A DNA stretch of 64,000 nucleotides from positions 124,001-188,000 of the forward strand of contig JAEYSM010000023.1 in the NCBI GenBank assembly GCA_023434665.1, read 5' to 3'. The notes beneath the pieces are model-generated. The model saw only the letters and a program-made list of their open reading frames with translations, was not told the origin of the DNA and did not search any database. Below are positions 1-9,184 of this stretch, one piece after another. The translations under genes were made by a program, and so were the position numbers. The DNA is from Bacteroidota bacterium (GTDB taxonomy: Bacteria; Bacteroidota; Bacteroidia; Bacteroidales; Lentimicrobiaceae). Position 1 is the first letter of the stretch. Each line of letters opens with the position of its first letter.

Positions 1-759
1 CACACCGTTTCTGTTGCTTGTTTCATTCATAAGATCAGATGCGCTGACGCCGAGTGAGAATCTACCTGCTATATAAATAGTATCAAAAATCTTCAAACGG
101 TAAACTGGTCCCCATCCTGCAAGAGAAAGAGTTACCGGAGTTGCCTTATCGTTGATTGTAGAGTTCATACCTTCAGGATATATGCGAAGACCATGAAGCG
201 TAGGTCGAATAAAATCTTTGACCTGTATACCGAAGAGAACAGGATCAATTGGCATTTCGGTCTTTGTATCCCTGATTTCAAAATGAAGATGTGGACCTTC
301 TGATGAGCCGGAATTCCCCGATATGGCGATTATTTCCCCTTTAGATACTTTTAAAAGCCCTTTTGGCGGAAAAAGATCCACCGCAAAAGATTCTTTTTCA
401 TACTGCCTTGCCCGTATCCAGTTGTCTATTGCCGCATTGAACTTTTGTAGGTGTGCATATACCGTTGTAAATCCATTAGGATGGTTGATATAAACGGCTT
501 TGCCAAAACCACCAGGTTCAATTTTTATCCTAACAACATAACCTTCAGCACAAGCATAGACAGGTAGTCCTTCCTTTCCACCGGTGCGGATATCAATTCC
601 CGAATGAAAATGGTTTCTTCTCAATTCTGCAAAGGAGCCGGATAATTGAAGAGTTCCTTTAAGAGGAGCCATGAAGTATTCGGTTGGGTAGCTCTGTGCC
701 TTTAGATCTGTATAAACAACCGATATCAGTAAAGTAATCAGTAATAAGAATTTCGCCAT
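1..759 (-). CDS. M23 family metallopeptidase, exported (C-terminus beyond window)
   Basis: Peptidoglycan-hydrolase type zinc endopeptidase of the M23/LytM family, expected in the periplasm or at the cell surface. Reading from the ATG at 759 there is a signal peptide (residues 1-22, hydrophobic FLLLITLLISVV ending ...KAQ), then the M23 fold: HxxxD motif at H52/D56 (HFHSGID) and the HLH metal/catalytic motif at H157/H159 (GPHLHFE), with the usual glycine-rich loops and a YAHL strand in between. The frame is open to base 1, so about 253 residues are visible and the C-terminal part lies outside the window. Alternatives: the C-terminal extension could carry non-catalytic Ig-like domains as in many Bacteroidota M23 proteins, which cannot be seen here. 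The family call is firm; the substrate (cell-wall cross-links) is inferred from the family. Confidence 0.9.
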   Translation of the reverse strand, partial: MAKFLLLITLLISVVYTDLKAQSYPTEYFMAPLKGTLQLSGSFAELRRNHFHSGIDIRTGGKEGLPVYACAEGYVVRIKIEPGGFGKAVYINHPNGFTTVYAHLQKFNAAIDNWIRARQYEKESFAVDLFPPKGLLKVSKGEIIAISGNSGSSEGPHLHFEIRDTKTEMPIDPVLFGIQVKDFIRPTLHGLRIYPEGMNSTINDKATPVTLSLAGWGPVYRLKIFDTIYIAGRFSLGVSASDLMNETSNRNGV

Positions 760-951
760 AAGGCAAAATTAGCCAATTTACTTTTTATAAAATGATGGCA
801 TGTGGTTTGAATAAAAACTTCCTGGTGAAATTAACGTTATAGATATTATCCTACGCCATATACGGTCAGATTATCTATAACTCGTGTTACATTTTCGAAA
901 TTCAGTAATTAACTAACATTCACAGCCCTAACTAAAATTACAAGTGTAACC

Positions 952-1455
952 ATGTTGATGGAAGATTTTCTGATTAAGCAATTAAGCATCCTTATTTTAA
1001 GCGCCATTAAATTCATGGTAGCAGCCCCGGCATCATACCTTTTTGGATATTCATATTTGCATACCATTCTGAACACTACTATAGGCGGTTGGATTGGCGT
1101 TTTGATTTTTTATTATTTAGGCAGGTATATTTTTTCACATTTTTCTTTTTGGAAAAAATTGGTCCGAAGATTTTATCGCAGAGTTACAGGCGGCTCTTTT
1201 AAAGCAGGTTTAATAAAAATCAACCAGGTGGAAACTCCAAAAGTGTTCACTCGCAGAAACAGATGGATTATCAAGATCAGAAACAGATATGGATTCCCGG
1301 GTTTGATCATCCTTACACCAGTACTACTTTCTATACCATTAGGTACTTTCCTGATTGTGAGATACTATTCATATCGTCGGGGTAAATTAGGCTGGCTAAC
1401 ACTTTCTGTTGTAGCCTGGTCTGTCATTCTTTCCACCTTTATCAATTTGTTCTAA
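952..1455 (+). CDS. small multi-pass membrane protein of unknown function
   Basis: A 167-residue protein with about four hydrophobic segments (roughly residues 10-30, 37-56, 113-133 and 145-165) separated by a strongly basic central stretch (many Arg/Lys between residues 67 and 110). The pattern RYGFPGLIILTPVLLSIPLG near residues 110-130 is weakly reminiscent of small membrane transporter-like families, but I do not recognise a family and assign no function. ATG at 952 is followed by a second in-frame ATG at 958, either of which may start the protein. It sits 43 bases upstream of the UpxY gene on the same strand, so the two may be co-transcribed, although a -7 like box lies between them. Confidence 0.55.
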   Translation: MLMEDFLIKQLSILILSAIKFMVAAPASYLFGYSYLHTILNTTIGGWIGVLIFYYLGRYIFSHFSFWKKLVRRFYRRVTGGSFKAGLIKINQVETPKVFTRRNRWIIKIRNRYGFPGLIILTPVLLSIPLGTFLIVRYYSYRRGKLGWLTLSVVAWSVILSTFINLF

Positions 1456-1460
1456 TTTTG
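1453..1460 (+). promoter_or_regulatory. candidate Bacteroidota -7 box upstream of upxY-like gene
   Basis: The bases at this position match TAnnTTTG followed by C, the Bacteroidota -7 consensus. It overlaps the stop codon of the preceding membrane protein gene and sits 39 bases before the ATG at 1499. No convincing -33 TTTG at the usual distance was found, so this is a weak call. Confidence 0.3.
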
Positions 1461-1498
1461 CAGAAATCTGCTTAATACAGGAATCAACAGCTATTTTG

Positions 1499-2002
1499 AT
1501 GAAATGGTATGCTTGTTATACGAAACCAAGAGCTGAGAAAACCACTCAGACTCGCTTGATCAGGGCAGGTATAAATTGCTACCTTCCATTGAGAAAAGAA
1601 CGCAGGAGATGGTCTGACAGACTTAAGACTGTTACCGTTCCATTGTTTTCATCATACATTTTTGTTCAGATAGAGGAGCATGAATTCAATAAAACAAGAG
1701 TGGAAGGTGAAATTGTCGGTTTTATTTCCTTTAGTGGAATACCTGCTTCAATACCTGATGAGCAAATTGAAATTATTAAGAGAATTGCAAGTGATGCAGA
1801 AGAAGTGGAAGTAGTTCCTTCGGATATAAAACCGGGGGAAAAAATTCAAATTACAGGAGGGACCCTAATTGGAGTTCATGGGGAATTGATCAGACACCAG
1901 GGAAATCATAAAGTTCTTGTCAGATTAACAGAAATTGGACAGGGATTAGTTTTTACAATTGACAAAAGTTTGATTTCACCTGAAATTGATCATTCAGGCT
2001 AA
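1499..2002 (+). CDS. UpxY/RfaH-type transcription antiterminator (NusG paralogue)
   Basis: NusG-family specialised antitermination factor of about 167 residues. The N-terminal NGN domain is obvious (WYACYTKPRAEKT at the start, then LPL..ERRRWSDR, VPLFSSYIFVQI around residues 40-57). A C-terminal KOW-like part follows from about residue 115 (IQITGGTLIGVHGELI). In Bacteroides such proteins (UpxY) are encoded at the head of capsule operons and allow read-through of that operon. Here the downstream neighbour is on the opposite strand, so no operon follows directly and the factor is an orphan. The frame is open from a TTG at 1496, but the adjacent ATG at 1499 is the better start. Its target is unknown; polysaccharide genes elsewhere in the window or genome are the natural candidates. 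Confidence 0.85.
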   Translation: MKWYACYTKPRAEKTTQTRLIRAGINCYLPLRKERRRWSDRLKTVTVPLFSSYIFVQIEEHEFNKTRVEGEIVGFISFSGIPASIPDEQIEIIKRIASDAEEVEVVPSDIKPGEKIQITGGTLIGVHGELIRHQGNHKVLVRLTEIGQGLVFTIDKSLISPEIDHSG

Positions 2003-2044
2003 TCTTTGATATCAATTACATTTCAGGAGTTATACTTACCCTTC

Positions 2045-3388
2045 TTAGTCGTCATTTGAAACTGAATTGCTCTTGCCGAAAGCATAGTCAAGCATATCTT
2101 CATAGACTTTTGTCCATCCTTTCCATCTTCGCCATTCTGAAAATGATTCGTTATGAAACAGGCTGATAAAGGTTCCACCAACGGCTTTGACTGAATCAAT
2201 AAGTGGTATTATATGAGTCAGAGCTTCGGCTGCATCTATTTTTTGGTAATCGCGTAATGTACCATCCATCAACGCAAAGGGATGAACACGAAGATTCGTT
2301 ACTTTTTCCATTTCAATGTCATACCAATAAAAGGAATGGCATATCCCTGCCCTGAAACCTGTCTTTGCAGCAAATCCCATGGTATAATCATTTGTAATAT
2401 CCTGAGCAATCAAATTCCGATAAGTATCAGGCAAATGTAACCGTAGGAAATGTTGTCTTGAAGATGTCACTTCCCTGTGTATGACCTGAGAAAGTTCCTG
2501 AACTTCTTTTTGTAATAATCCTTCAATGCTGTTCGACGCATAAGAAGGATGTATTCCTACTTCTCCCTCGTCTTCAAGTGACTTGATGAGTTGAAGAAAC
2601 CATGAATTACTAACAGGAGTATTTTTGTCGAACGTGTCGTATCCGGCAAAGAGAATAAAGAAAATGGGGCTCAATCCATACTTACGGTGAAGTGAGTGAA
2701 TGTGTGTATAAGTATCAAAAGGATCTTTCTCAATTTTCATTATTGAGCGGTATCTCCTTAAAAAGCCTTCTTTATCAAGTGCTCTTGCATCCTTCAAAAA
2801 TCCCCCAACACTTCTAATAAAGCCTTTATGTCTGAATGCCCATGCAGCATCTATATCAATGGTCGGGATTACAGTGAAAATACTTTCCTCAATTTCTAAA
2901 TCCGGGTAATTTCTCTTTAAGATTTCTCCTAACTCCCGTGCCCAAATATTAACAACCGGTTTTTGAAGGAAATCTTTTTGATGTGCAAGTGAAGAAAACG
3001 CAGAAAATCGTCCGTGTTCATCTCTTATAAAAGGAAGATATTCTTCATAGCGGCTTACCATAAAAAAGGCAGCTGAAAAGATATCAAAAGGCAAACAACT
3101 CTCTTTTGAATATACGGGGAATAATGCCTTAGTGCCGGCAAAATCGATCACATTAACCTGATGAATGTTAATGCCTCGTTCATTAATTAAACCTGCAGGC
3201 ACAATCAGACATTCTTTTGGAGATAACGGTCGGCTGTTATAACAAATCTTTGGCAATACCGAACCAATAAACACGTCCTGATCAGCAATTATTTCAACAT
3301 TCAAACCAAGTAATTCATGTAATACCAGGTTTGTGATATACTTTAACCGTGGAGAAATACCTTCTGCGTAAATGAGGATTTCATTCAT
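2045..3388 (-). CDS. polysaccharide deacetylase family protein (NodB-like)
   Basis: A 447-residue protein of the type annotated in Bacteroidota as polysaccharide deacetylase family, with an N-terminal DUF7033-like region (residues 1-165) and a divergent NodB-homology half. Recognisable elements are VIPTIDIDAAWA (about residues 167-178, the Asp-containing motif 1), FILFAGYDTFD, EVGIHPSYAS (motif 2 with His, about residue 278), RLHLP and FISLFHNES near the C-terminus. No signal peptide is seen, suggesting cytoplasmic location. Its start overlaps the end of the upstream permease gene by 8 bases, a typical translationally coupled pair. Family knowledge suggests hydrolysis of N-acetyl groups on a sugar polymer or precursor; the substrate is unknown. 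ATG at 3388 was chosen because of the coupling; a second ATG lies at 3384 out of frame. Confidence 0.75.
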   Translation of the reverse strand: MNEILIYAEGISPRLKYITNLVLHELLGLNVEIIADQDVFIGSVLPKICYNSRPLSPKECLIVPAGLINERGINIHQVNVIDFAGTKALFPVYSKESCLPFDIFSAAFFMVSRYEEYLPFIRDEHGRFSAFSSLAHQKDFLQKPVVNIWARELGEILKRNYPDLEIEESIFTVIPTIDIDAAWAFRHKGFIRSVGGFLKDARALDKEGFLRRYRSIMKIEKDPFDTYTHIHSLHRKYGLSPIFFILFAGYDTFDKNTPVSNSWFLQLIKSLEDEGEVGIHPSYASNSIEGLLQKEVQELSQVIHREVTSSRQHFLRLHLPDTYRNLIAQDITNDYTMGFAAKTGFRAGICHSFYWYDIEMEKVTNLRVHPFALMDGTLRDYQKIDAAEALTHIIPLIDSVKAVGGTFISLFHNESFSEWRRWKGWTKVYEDMLDYAFGKSNSVSNDD

Positions 3389-4619
3389 ATCTTAGGGATT
3401 CAACAGGATCAAGAGCAGCTGCTTTTAGTGCCGGGATAAGGCCTGAAAGTATTGCAACAATGAAACATAGGGTTACACCAAGAATAATCCATATCCATGG
3501 AACAATAAACCCTGCACCTATAATCATGGCAAGCACATTACCTATAAGTATGCCCAGAATAATCCCGGCAAGACCACCAAGTTGTCCTATCACAATCGCT
3601 TCCATAAGGAACTGATTGCGAATGGTTGACTTGTTTGCTCCCAGTGCTTTACGAACTCCTATTTCTCTGGTTCGTTCTGTTACGCTGACTAGCATAATGT
3701 TCATCAATCCAATTGCAGCACCCACAAGTGTAATGATTCCGATGATTGTGGCTGCAAGACGGAGGTATTTTATATTGTCGTAAAGCATGTTTGCCAGGTT
3801 ATCACTTTTGGTAATTTCAAAAGGATCTTCTTCAGTAGTCCTGGCGTCCCTGATTGAACGCATTAATCCATGGGCTTCTCCTATGGCAGCGTCCAGTTGT
3901 AATGGATCTTTAGCAAGTACATTTATTGTGAACGACTCATTTGGACGGGAATAAGTTTGCCTTGCGTTTGTGACAGGCAGCAAACATAGTTTATCAGATC
4001 CCATCAAACTGGCTCCCTTAGATTTGAGAACTCCTATTACCTTATATTTTGCCGTACCAATACTTACTATCTTATCTAAAGGGTCTGCATTATTTGGGAA
4101 TATTTTAGTTGCAACTTCCGAACTAAGGATCGCGGAATAACTTCCATAAAAAACTTCATGAGGAGTAAAGTTTCTCCCTTTTTCAATTTCATAACCTGAA
4201 GTAAGTATATAATTTTCATCGGTTCCAATTACAGGCACATTAGGATGGGTTTTTTCTGAACCATGCTTAACGGTTGCAATCGAAGTTGCCTGCATTGAGA
4301 TTGAAACAACAGCGGGGAAACTGTATTGAGCCTTAAACTGAGAAGCGTCTTGCCAAGTTATGATGCGATAATATTTGGCTAATGATTTTCGAGATGCACC
4401 CTCTATTCTCGATTGTCTGTTGGTGATAGAGAAAGTGTTAGCACCCATCATGGTAAAATTCTTATCAAGATAAAACCTAATAGCATCAATAGAGGTCAAT
4501 ATTCCAACCAATGCCATAATTCCAAATGCAATGATAAGTATTGTAAGAACACTACGTGTCATGTGCGCTCTTATGGAATCAATTGAAATTCTAATATTTT
4601 CTTTAACCAGCGTCGTCAT
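3381..4619 (-). CDS. ABC transporter permease, MacB/FtsX type
   Basis: A 412-residue permease of the MacB/FtsX superfamily. The layout is diagnostic: one N-terminal membrane helix (residues 22-44, SVLTILIIAFGIMALVGILT), a large periplasmic MacB-like domain (about 45-285), then three C-terminal helices forming the FtsX core (about 286-310, 335-365, 375-398) with the conserved MNIMLVSVTERTREIGVRKALGA loop between the first two. No ATP-binding partner gene is adjacent, so the ATPase must come from elsewhere. It shares an 8-base overlap with the downstream deacetylase-like gene. Roles of the family include export of lipoproteins, peptides or drugs, or mechanotransmission; no substrate can be assigned. 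Confidence 0.9.
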   Translation of the reverse strand: MTTLVKENIRISIDSIRAHMTRSVLTILIIAFGIMALVGILTSIDAIRFYLDKNFTMMGANTFSITNRQSRIEGASRKSLAKYYRIITWQDASQFKAQYSFPAVVSISMQATSIATVKHGSEKTHPNVPVIGTDENYILTSGYEIEKGRNFTPHEVFYGSYSAILSSEVATKIFPNNADPLDKIVSIGTAKYKVIGVLKSKGASLMGSDKLCLLPVTNARQTYSRPNESFTINVLAKDPLQLDAAIGEAHGLMRSIRDARTTEEDPFEITKSDNLANMLYDNIKYLRLAATIIGIITLVGAAIGLMNIMLVSVTERTREIGVRKALGANKSTIRNQFLMEAIVIGQLGGLAGIILGILIGNVLAMIIGAGFIVPWIWIILGVTLCFIVAILSGLIPALKAAALDPVESLRYE

Positions 4620-4642
4620 GCTGTCTTTGGTTAAGAGAGGTT

Positions 4643-5293
4643 TCAGAGTTTACTGCCAAAAGCCAGATCGCCTGCATCACCCAAACCAGGAACGATATAT
4701 GATTGGGCTGTAAGTTCATCATCAATAGCACCCACCCATAAGGTAACTTCATCAGGTGGAAGATTCTTTCTTATATATTCAACTCCTTCCATACTTGCTA
4801 TGAGTGTAACAATATGGGTATGTTTTGGGCGTCCTTTCGTAAGAAGTGCTTTGTAACTCAGTACAAGAGAAGAACCAGTAGCCAGCATAGGATCGGAGAG
4901 TATTACAACCCGATTGGAAATGTTCGGAGAGGAGACATATTCAACCTGTACATCGAAACTTCCATCCTTTTTATGCCTGCGATAGGCTGAAACAAAAGCG
5001 TTCTCTGATTGATCAAATACAGCTAAAAGCCCTTTGTGCATTGGAAGACCGGCACGGAGAATAGTCGCTAAAACCGGAAATTCCTTTAGCACAGGAACTT
5101 CAGCCACTCCTAATGGTGTCGTAACTTCCCTTGTTGAGTATTCCATCTCCCTGCTAATCTCATATCCCATAATTGCCGCCAATCTTTCCATATTTGTTCT
5201 GAAACGGAGTGAATCAGTCTGAATCTGTGCATCCCGAATCTCTGAAAGATACTGATTGAAGATGGAAGTTTTGGAACCAATGTTTCTTATCAT
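4643..5293 (-). CDS. upp: uracil phosphoribosyltransferase
   Basis: Pyrimidine salvage enzyme: uracil + PRPP to UMP + pyrophosphate, cytoplasmic. From the ATG at 5293 the protein has 216 residues, the usual length. The PRPP-binding loop is VVILSDPMLATGSS (about residues 128-141), preceded by the conserved ATILRAGLPMHKGL segment, and the uracil-binding C-terminus reads YIVPGLGDAGDLAFGSK. The frame remains open to a TTG at 5317, but the family normally starts close to the IRNIG..TSIFNQYLSEIRD block, so the ATG is preferred. It lies 23 bases upstream of the permease gene on the same strand and may be co-transcribed with it, without an evident functional link. Confidence 0.93.
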   Translation of the reverse strand: MIRNIGSKTSIFNQYLSEIRDAQIQTDSLRFRTNMERLAAIMGYEISREMEYSTREVTTPLGVAEVPVLKEFPVLATILRAGLPMHKGLLAVFDQSENAFVSAYRRHKKDGSFDVQVEYVSSPNISNRVVILSDPMLATGSSLVLSYKALLTKGRPKHTHIVTLIASMEGVEYIRKNLPPDEVTLWVGAIDDELTAQSYIVPGLGDAGDLAFGSKL

Positions 5294-5324
5294 GTGGCTG
5301 GATCTTAATTTGTACAAATATAGA

Positions 5325-6968
5325 TTAAAAATCGTAATATCTGTTAAACATGTCAGATCTCAATCCAACCCAAATGTACATCTGCTGTTCCTTGCTTATT
5401 TCGGATGTCCTGTTATGGAATGTAATTCCTGATGAAAAAGTAAGATTAGTAGCAGGATTAACTATCACACCGACTCTTAAGTCGTGCTGTACAAGATTTG
5501 TTTTAACACCCTGGCCAATTTTATTATTAAATTCTGTTACGAATGTTTTGTAAGGAAAGTATATGTTATGTCCGTAATTACTACCGGCAGAATCAGCACC
5601 ATAAGTACTATAGATTAGTTTATACCCAAATTGCCACCGCTTTATTCTCTTATCCACCAATACAACAATCTCTCTGAAATTAGCTCCCTGAGGATGTGCA
5701 AGAGGTTGATTATAGTGACCGTAATTTTGTATAGCTGAGTTATGAGAATAGGTATAAGGCCTGACATGATTATACTCTGCCTGAACATATAGGTTAGGAA
5801 TGTTGAAAAAGTCGTAACTCTTTATACCTGCCTGAAAACCATGCTTATTAGCCCACCAGCCATCTCCTTTAAGTACATGCTCAAGTTTAAATTCGTCGAG
5901 TAACATTTGAAAATACAGCATGTTGTGCTTAAGGAACTTGAGGCGAATGCTTCCCCCCATAAGAGCGTTATCGGGTGATCCCATTGAAAATTCAACAGGT
6001 CGGTAAAATATTATTGGATTGAGGTATTGCAATTCGAAACCTCTTTTTCCGGTTGAGTCGCCTGCATGCCATACAATGGATTCAAAAAGCCCTATATTAA
6101 GCCAGTGTGTGACATTCCAACTCAGATAATGAGTGGTTGTATATTTTTTAGGCCAGGGATCCCAGGAACCTTTAGGCTGACTGATATCCATGAGTTGACT
6201 GAAAATATTCACGTACTCAATATTCCATACTCGTGTATTAATGGCAAAATATGGATAGTTGAAAGCTACATCGGATAATAAGAGAGAACGATATCCATCG
6301 CCTAGAAAATTCTTCCCATGTCCCAATCTGAAGTTAAAATATCCTGAAGGAGAATAAGATACATGTCCTTCTGCAAATGCGTAATCAAATCCGGTTCCTT
6401 TAAACCTTTTATACATTGCCTGACCAGGTACTACCCTAAGATCATTAGACTGCTGATCTGCCCAGGTGGTTAAGACTGCCTGACTTTCGTAAAAAGCTGA
6501 ATGGAAAGAAACTTTATTACCAATCGACCCTTCAACCCGAATTCCCCGAGTATTTACCCAGGTATTTCGTTCATCTGGTTTTTGAATATTACCAGATTCG
6601 CCTGTTAACCCTCCTTTCCCCATAAAAGATTCATGTCCTATGCTGAAGAAAACCATTGGATCAATTATCAGCTTTAACCCGGCGGTATCTACCTTAATTA
6701 AAGATTCGAAAAACAATTTTGACTTAAGCAACTCCTTAAAATCGCCTTTAGTTCGCGAAGATTTTTTGTTTGAAATGTCGTTATATGCCGAATAATAGAA
6801 AGTATCGGACCTAAATGGATAAACAGGATGCCATTGAGTCCCTTCAAGTATTAACTTCCTCTCTTGTTCAATCCTTTGTGTCCTCTCAAGAGGTAGAGTT
6901 ATTGACTGCGAGTACAGGGATTTAATAAAAATAATAAGGAGACTTGCTAAAAGTAACTTTCTACTCAT
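5325..6968 (-). CDS. RemB/Wzi-like outer-membrane beta-barrel protein
   Basis: A 547-residue exported protein: signal peptide at residues 1-20 (LLLASLLIIFIKSLYSQS), then alternating short amphipathic strands rich in aromatic residues typical of a large outer-membrane barrel. Segments such as FRLGHGKNFLGDGYRSLLLSD and NYPYFAINTRVWNIEYVN match, from memory, proteins annotated as gliding protein RemB or capsule-assembly Wzi family in Bacteroidota. RemB is a mobile surface protein in Flavobacterium gliding; Wzi anchors capsule on the surface. The location next to the nucleotide-sugar dehydratase genes fits a polysaccharide role, while the type IX/gliding locus 40 kb away fits the RemB interpretation. 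Specific function therefore remains open. Confidence 0.6.
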   Translation of the reverse strand: MSRKLLLASLLIIFIKSLYSQSITLPLERTQRIEQERKLILEGTQWHPVYPFRSDTFYYSAYNDISNKKSSRTKGDFKELLKSKLFFESLIKVDTAGLKLIIDPMVFFSIGHESFMGKGGLTGESGNIQKPDERNTWVNTRGIRVEGSIGNKVSFHSAFYESQAVLTTWADQQSNDLRVVPGQAMYKRFKGTGFDYAFAEGHVSYSPSGYFNFRLGHGKNFLGDGYRSLLLSDVAFNYPYFAINTRVWNIEYVNIFSQLMDISQPKGSWDPWPKKYTTTHYLSWNVTHWLNIGLFESIVWHAGDSTGKRGFELQYLNPIIFYRPVEFSMGSPDNALMGGSIRLKFLKHNMLYFQMLLDEFKLEHVLKGDGWWANKHGFQAGIKSYDFFNIPNLYVQAEYNHVRPYTYSHNSAIQNYGHYNQPLAHPQGANFREIVVLVDKRIKRWQFGYKLIYSTYGADSAGSNYGHNIYFPYKTFVTEFNNKIGQGVKTNLVQHDLRVGVIVNPATNLTFSSGITFHNRTSEISKEQQMYIWVGLRSDMFNRYYDF

Positions 6969-7057
6969 ACGTCAGATTTTCTTCACCAAATGTTTCATTT
7001 CGCTACACCACTAATATCATGATATTTCTTAAAACATTAATTTTTTCTAAAATCAGT

Positions 7058-9067
7058 TTAATTCTCCAAAGATTCAGCTGATTCATCCATAGTTCTTACT
7101 CCATTTATTTCTTCATCAATAATCTGATAGATTGAATTGTTGCTTATAAATTCAGGTACCATTCTTTTTAGCTGTCTTACTACTGAGAATTTGTCAGAGC
7201 TTTCCATAGCAAGTTCAAGTGCATCGACATTTATCTTCACATCAGGATAACGGTTATATCTTACCCTTGCAATGGAGATTTTCGGATGATGAGTCTGCTG
7301 ACCTTTTTCCTTATCATAAAGAAGCTCCTCATACAATTTTTCACCGGGTCGTAATCCCGTATAAACGATTTTTATGTCTTTTTCAGGTTCAAGACCGCTC
7401 AAACGAATCATATTATAAGCAAGGTCAGCAATCTTAACTGGCTTGCCCATATCGAACATAAAGATTTCGCCACCATTTCCCATAATCCCGGCTTCAAGAA
7501 CCAGCTGACAGGCTTCGGGTATTGTCATAAAATACCGCGTAATTTCAGGATGAGTAACTTTGACAGGTCCACCCAATGCAATTTGCTTTTCGAATAATGG
7601 AATTACCGAACCATTGCTTCCGAGCACATTTCCGAAACGAGTAGTTATGAATCTTGTGTGATTTGCAACCTCATGGTTAAGGCTCTGAATGTAAATCTCT
7701 GCTGCACGCTTTGAAGCCCCCATCACATTGGTCGGATTTACAGCTTTATCTGTTGAAACCATTACAAAACGCTCTGCCCGATACTTTGATGCCATGTCAG
7801 CTATATTGCGTGTACCTAATATATTTACTCTGACAGCTTCAAATGGATTGAGTTCCATTAAAGGCACATGTTTGTATGCGGCAGCATGGAATATTATCTG
7901 TGGCATAAAATTATTAAAGATGTGCTCCATCAAGTGCTCATCACCCACACTGGCCATCATGAAGTTGTATATATGTGCTTTTGATTGAAATCTCTCCATC
8001 AGTTCTTGTTCCAGATTGAACATTGGAGTTTCGGCTTGGTCTACCAGAATCAACTGTGAGACATCTAAGGTTGAAAGTTGACGGGCTATTTCGCTTCCAA
8101 TACTCCCAGCAGCTCCAGTCACCATTACACGCTTTCCCTTCAGTTGTTCTAACATGTGTTCATTATCTAACTTAATCTCTGAACGCTGCAATAAATCTTC
8201 AATTCTGACCCGACTAATTTGGGTGGCAGACAATTTCCCATCAATCCAATGAGCAACAGGGGGAATCTCTTTTACTTCAAGATTGGTTTGAGACAATACA
8301 TCTTCAATAAGTTGCCGTTTACGATCTTTAGCGATCGTTTGAATTGCAAAAATTACTTCCTGCACCTGATTCTTCCTAATGAAAGTAGTATTAAGGACTT
8401 TGGGTGAATATACATATATTCCTTCAATTGTCTTGCCTATTTTTCCGGGATGTTGGTCAATGAACCCAACTACTTTAAAGCTTTTTGACTGTTCAGCTAT
8501 AAGAACATTCTTGGTAATTAAACCAGCAGAACCAGCCCCATAAATTAAAACATTTACAGAATCATTGTTTGATTTGATCCAATAGTAAATAAGCTTGATA
8601 GAGAATCGAGTGATAGAAAGAATAAAGGTTGATAGTATGAAAAATATAATAAGGACTGAAAAAGGAAAGTGCGAAATCCACAGCAATCCTATCCTATCAT
8701 TTATTATTTGAATTATAAGTAAGGTTGCTGTGATACTTACCATAACCTTGAACACAAGAGTTACATCACGAGTGCCAGTATGCCGAATGATGCTCCGGTG
8801 AAGTCCACTGAAATAAAAATGAGACCATGCAATGCATACCACCAGAATCATCTGATTGTACATTTCATTTCGCACTTCATCAGTAAGTTGAAAATTAAAA
8901 CGAAGCGTATATGCAGCAGCAAATGAAAAAGCTATGATGAATAAATCCTTCATCATGACCAGCCATCTTGGCAAAAATCTGTTAGACTGATCAAGGAGAA
9001 ATCTCCTAAGTATGTTTTTATAATTAAGTAACACTTTTTTTCCCTTTGAAGGCGTAAAATTAGACAT
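7058..9067 (-). CDS. membrane-bound nucleotide-sugar 4,6-dehydratase, CapD/WbpM/PglF type (copy 1)
   Basis: A 669-residue polysaccharide biosynthesis protein. The N-terminal third carries four membrane helices (between about residues 38 and 170), followed by a first Rossmann domain (VLIYGAGSAGLI near 185) and a catalytic extended-SDR domain with NAD-binding VTGAAGSIGSE (about residue 314). The catalytic segment VSTDKAVNPTNVMGASKR has Met (M449) where classical SDRs have Tyr, with K453: the Ser-Met-Lys triad known for WbpM-like enzymes. Members convert UDP-GlcNAc to a 4-keto-6-deoxy sugar, first step to bacillosamine/FucNAc-type sugars of O-antigen, capsule or glycoproteins. A paralogue lies at 10100-12172; a compatible aminotransferase is at 33249. 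Confident at family level. Confidence 0.92.
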   Translation of the reverse strand: MSNFTPSKGKKVLLNYKNILRRFLLDQSNRFLPRWLVMMKDLFIIAFSFAAAYTLRFNFQLTDEVRNEMYNQMILVVCIAWSHFYFSGLHRSIIRHTGTRDVTLVFKVMVSITATLLIIQIINDRIGLLWISHFPFSVLIIFFILSTFILSITRFSIKLIYYWIKSNNDSVNVLIYGAGSAGLITKNVLIAEQSKSFKVVGFIDQHPGKIGKTIEGIYVYSPKVLNTTFIRKNQVQEVIFAIQTIAKDRKRQLIEDVLSQTNLEVKEIPPVAHWIDGKLSATQISRVRIEDLLQRSEIKLDNEHMLEQLKGKRVMVTGAAGSIGSEIARQLSTLDVSQLILVDQAETPMFNLEQELMERFQSKAHIYNFMMASVGDEHLMEHIFNNFMPQIIFHAAAYKHVPLMELNPFEAVRVNILGTRNIADMASKYRAERFVMVSTDKAVNPTNVMGASKRAAEIYIQSLNHEVANHTRFITTRFGNVLGSNGSVIPLFEKQIALGGPVKVTHPEITRYFMTIPEACQLVLEAGIMGNGGEIFMFDMGKPVKIADLAYNMIRLSGLEPEKDIKIVYTGLRPGEKLYEELLYDKEKGQQTHHPKISIARVRYNRYPDVKINVDALELAMESSDKFSVVRQLKRMVPEFISNNSIYQIIDEEINGVRTMDESAESLEN

Positions 9068-9184
9068 TAAAAGATAATGGAAGTCATGTGCAGAAGGAAA
9101 CTTTTATGATTACAAAGTTCTATTTCTCAGTGCAATGAGAGACTTCTTCTTTTATTTGTTAATTGTCGGATTTGAAAAAAGTAA

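Noticed and set aside
4531..4713. Plus-strand 60-codon ORF over the permease/upp junction
   Set aside because: Overlaps two well-supported minus-strand genes and has no family character.
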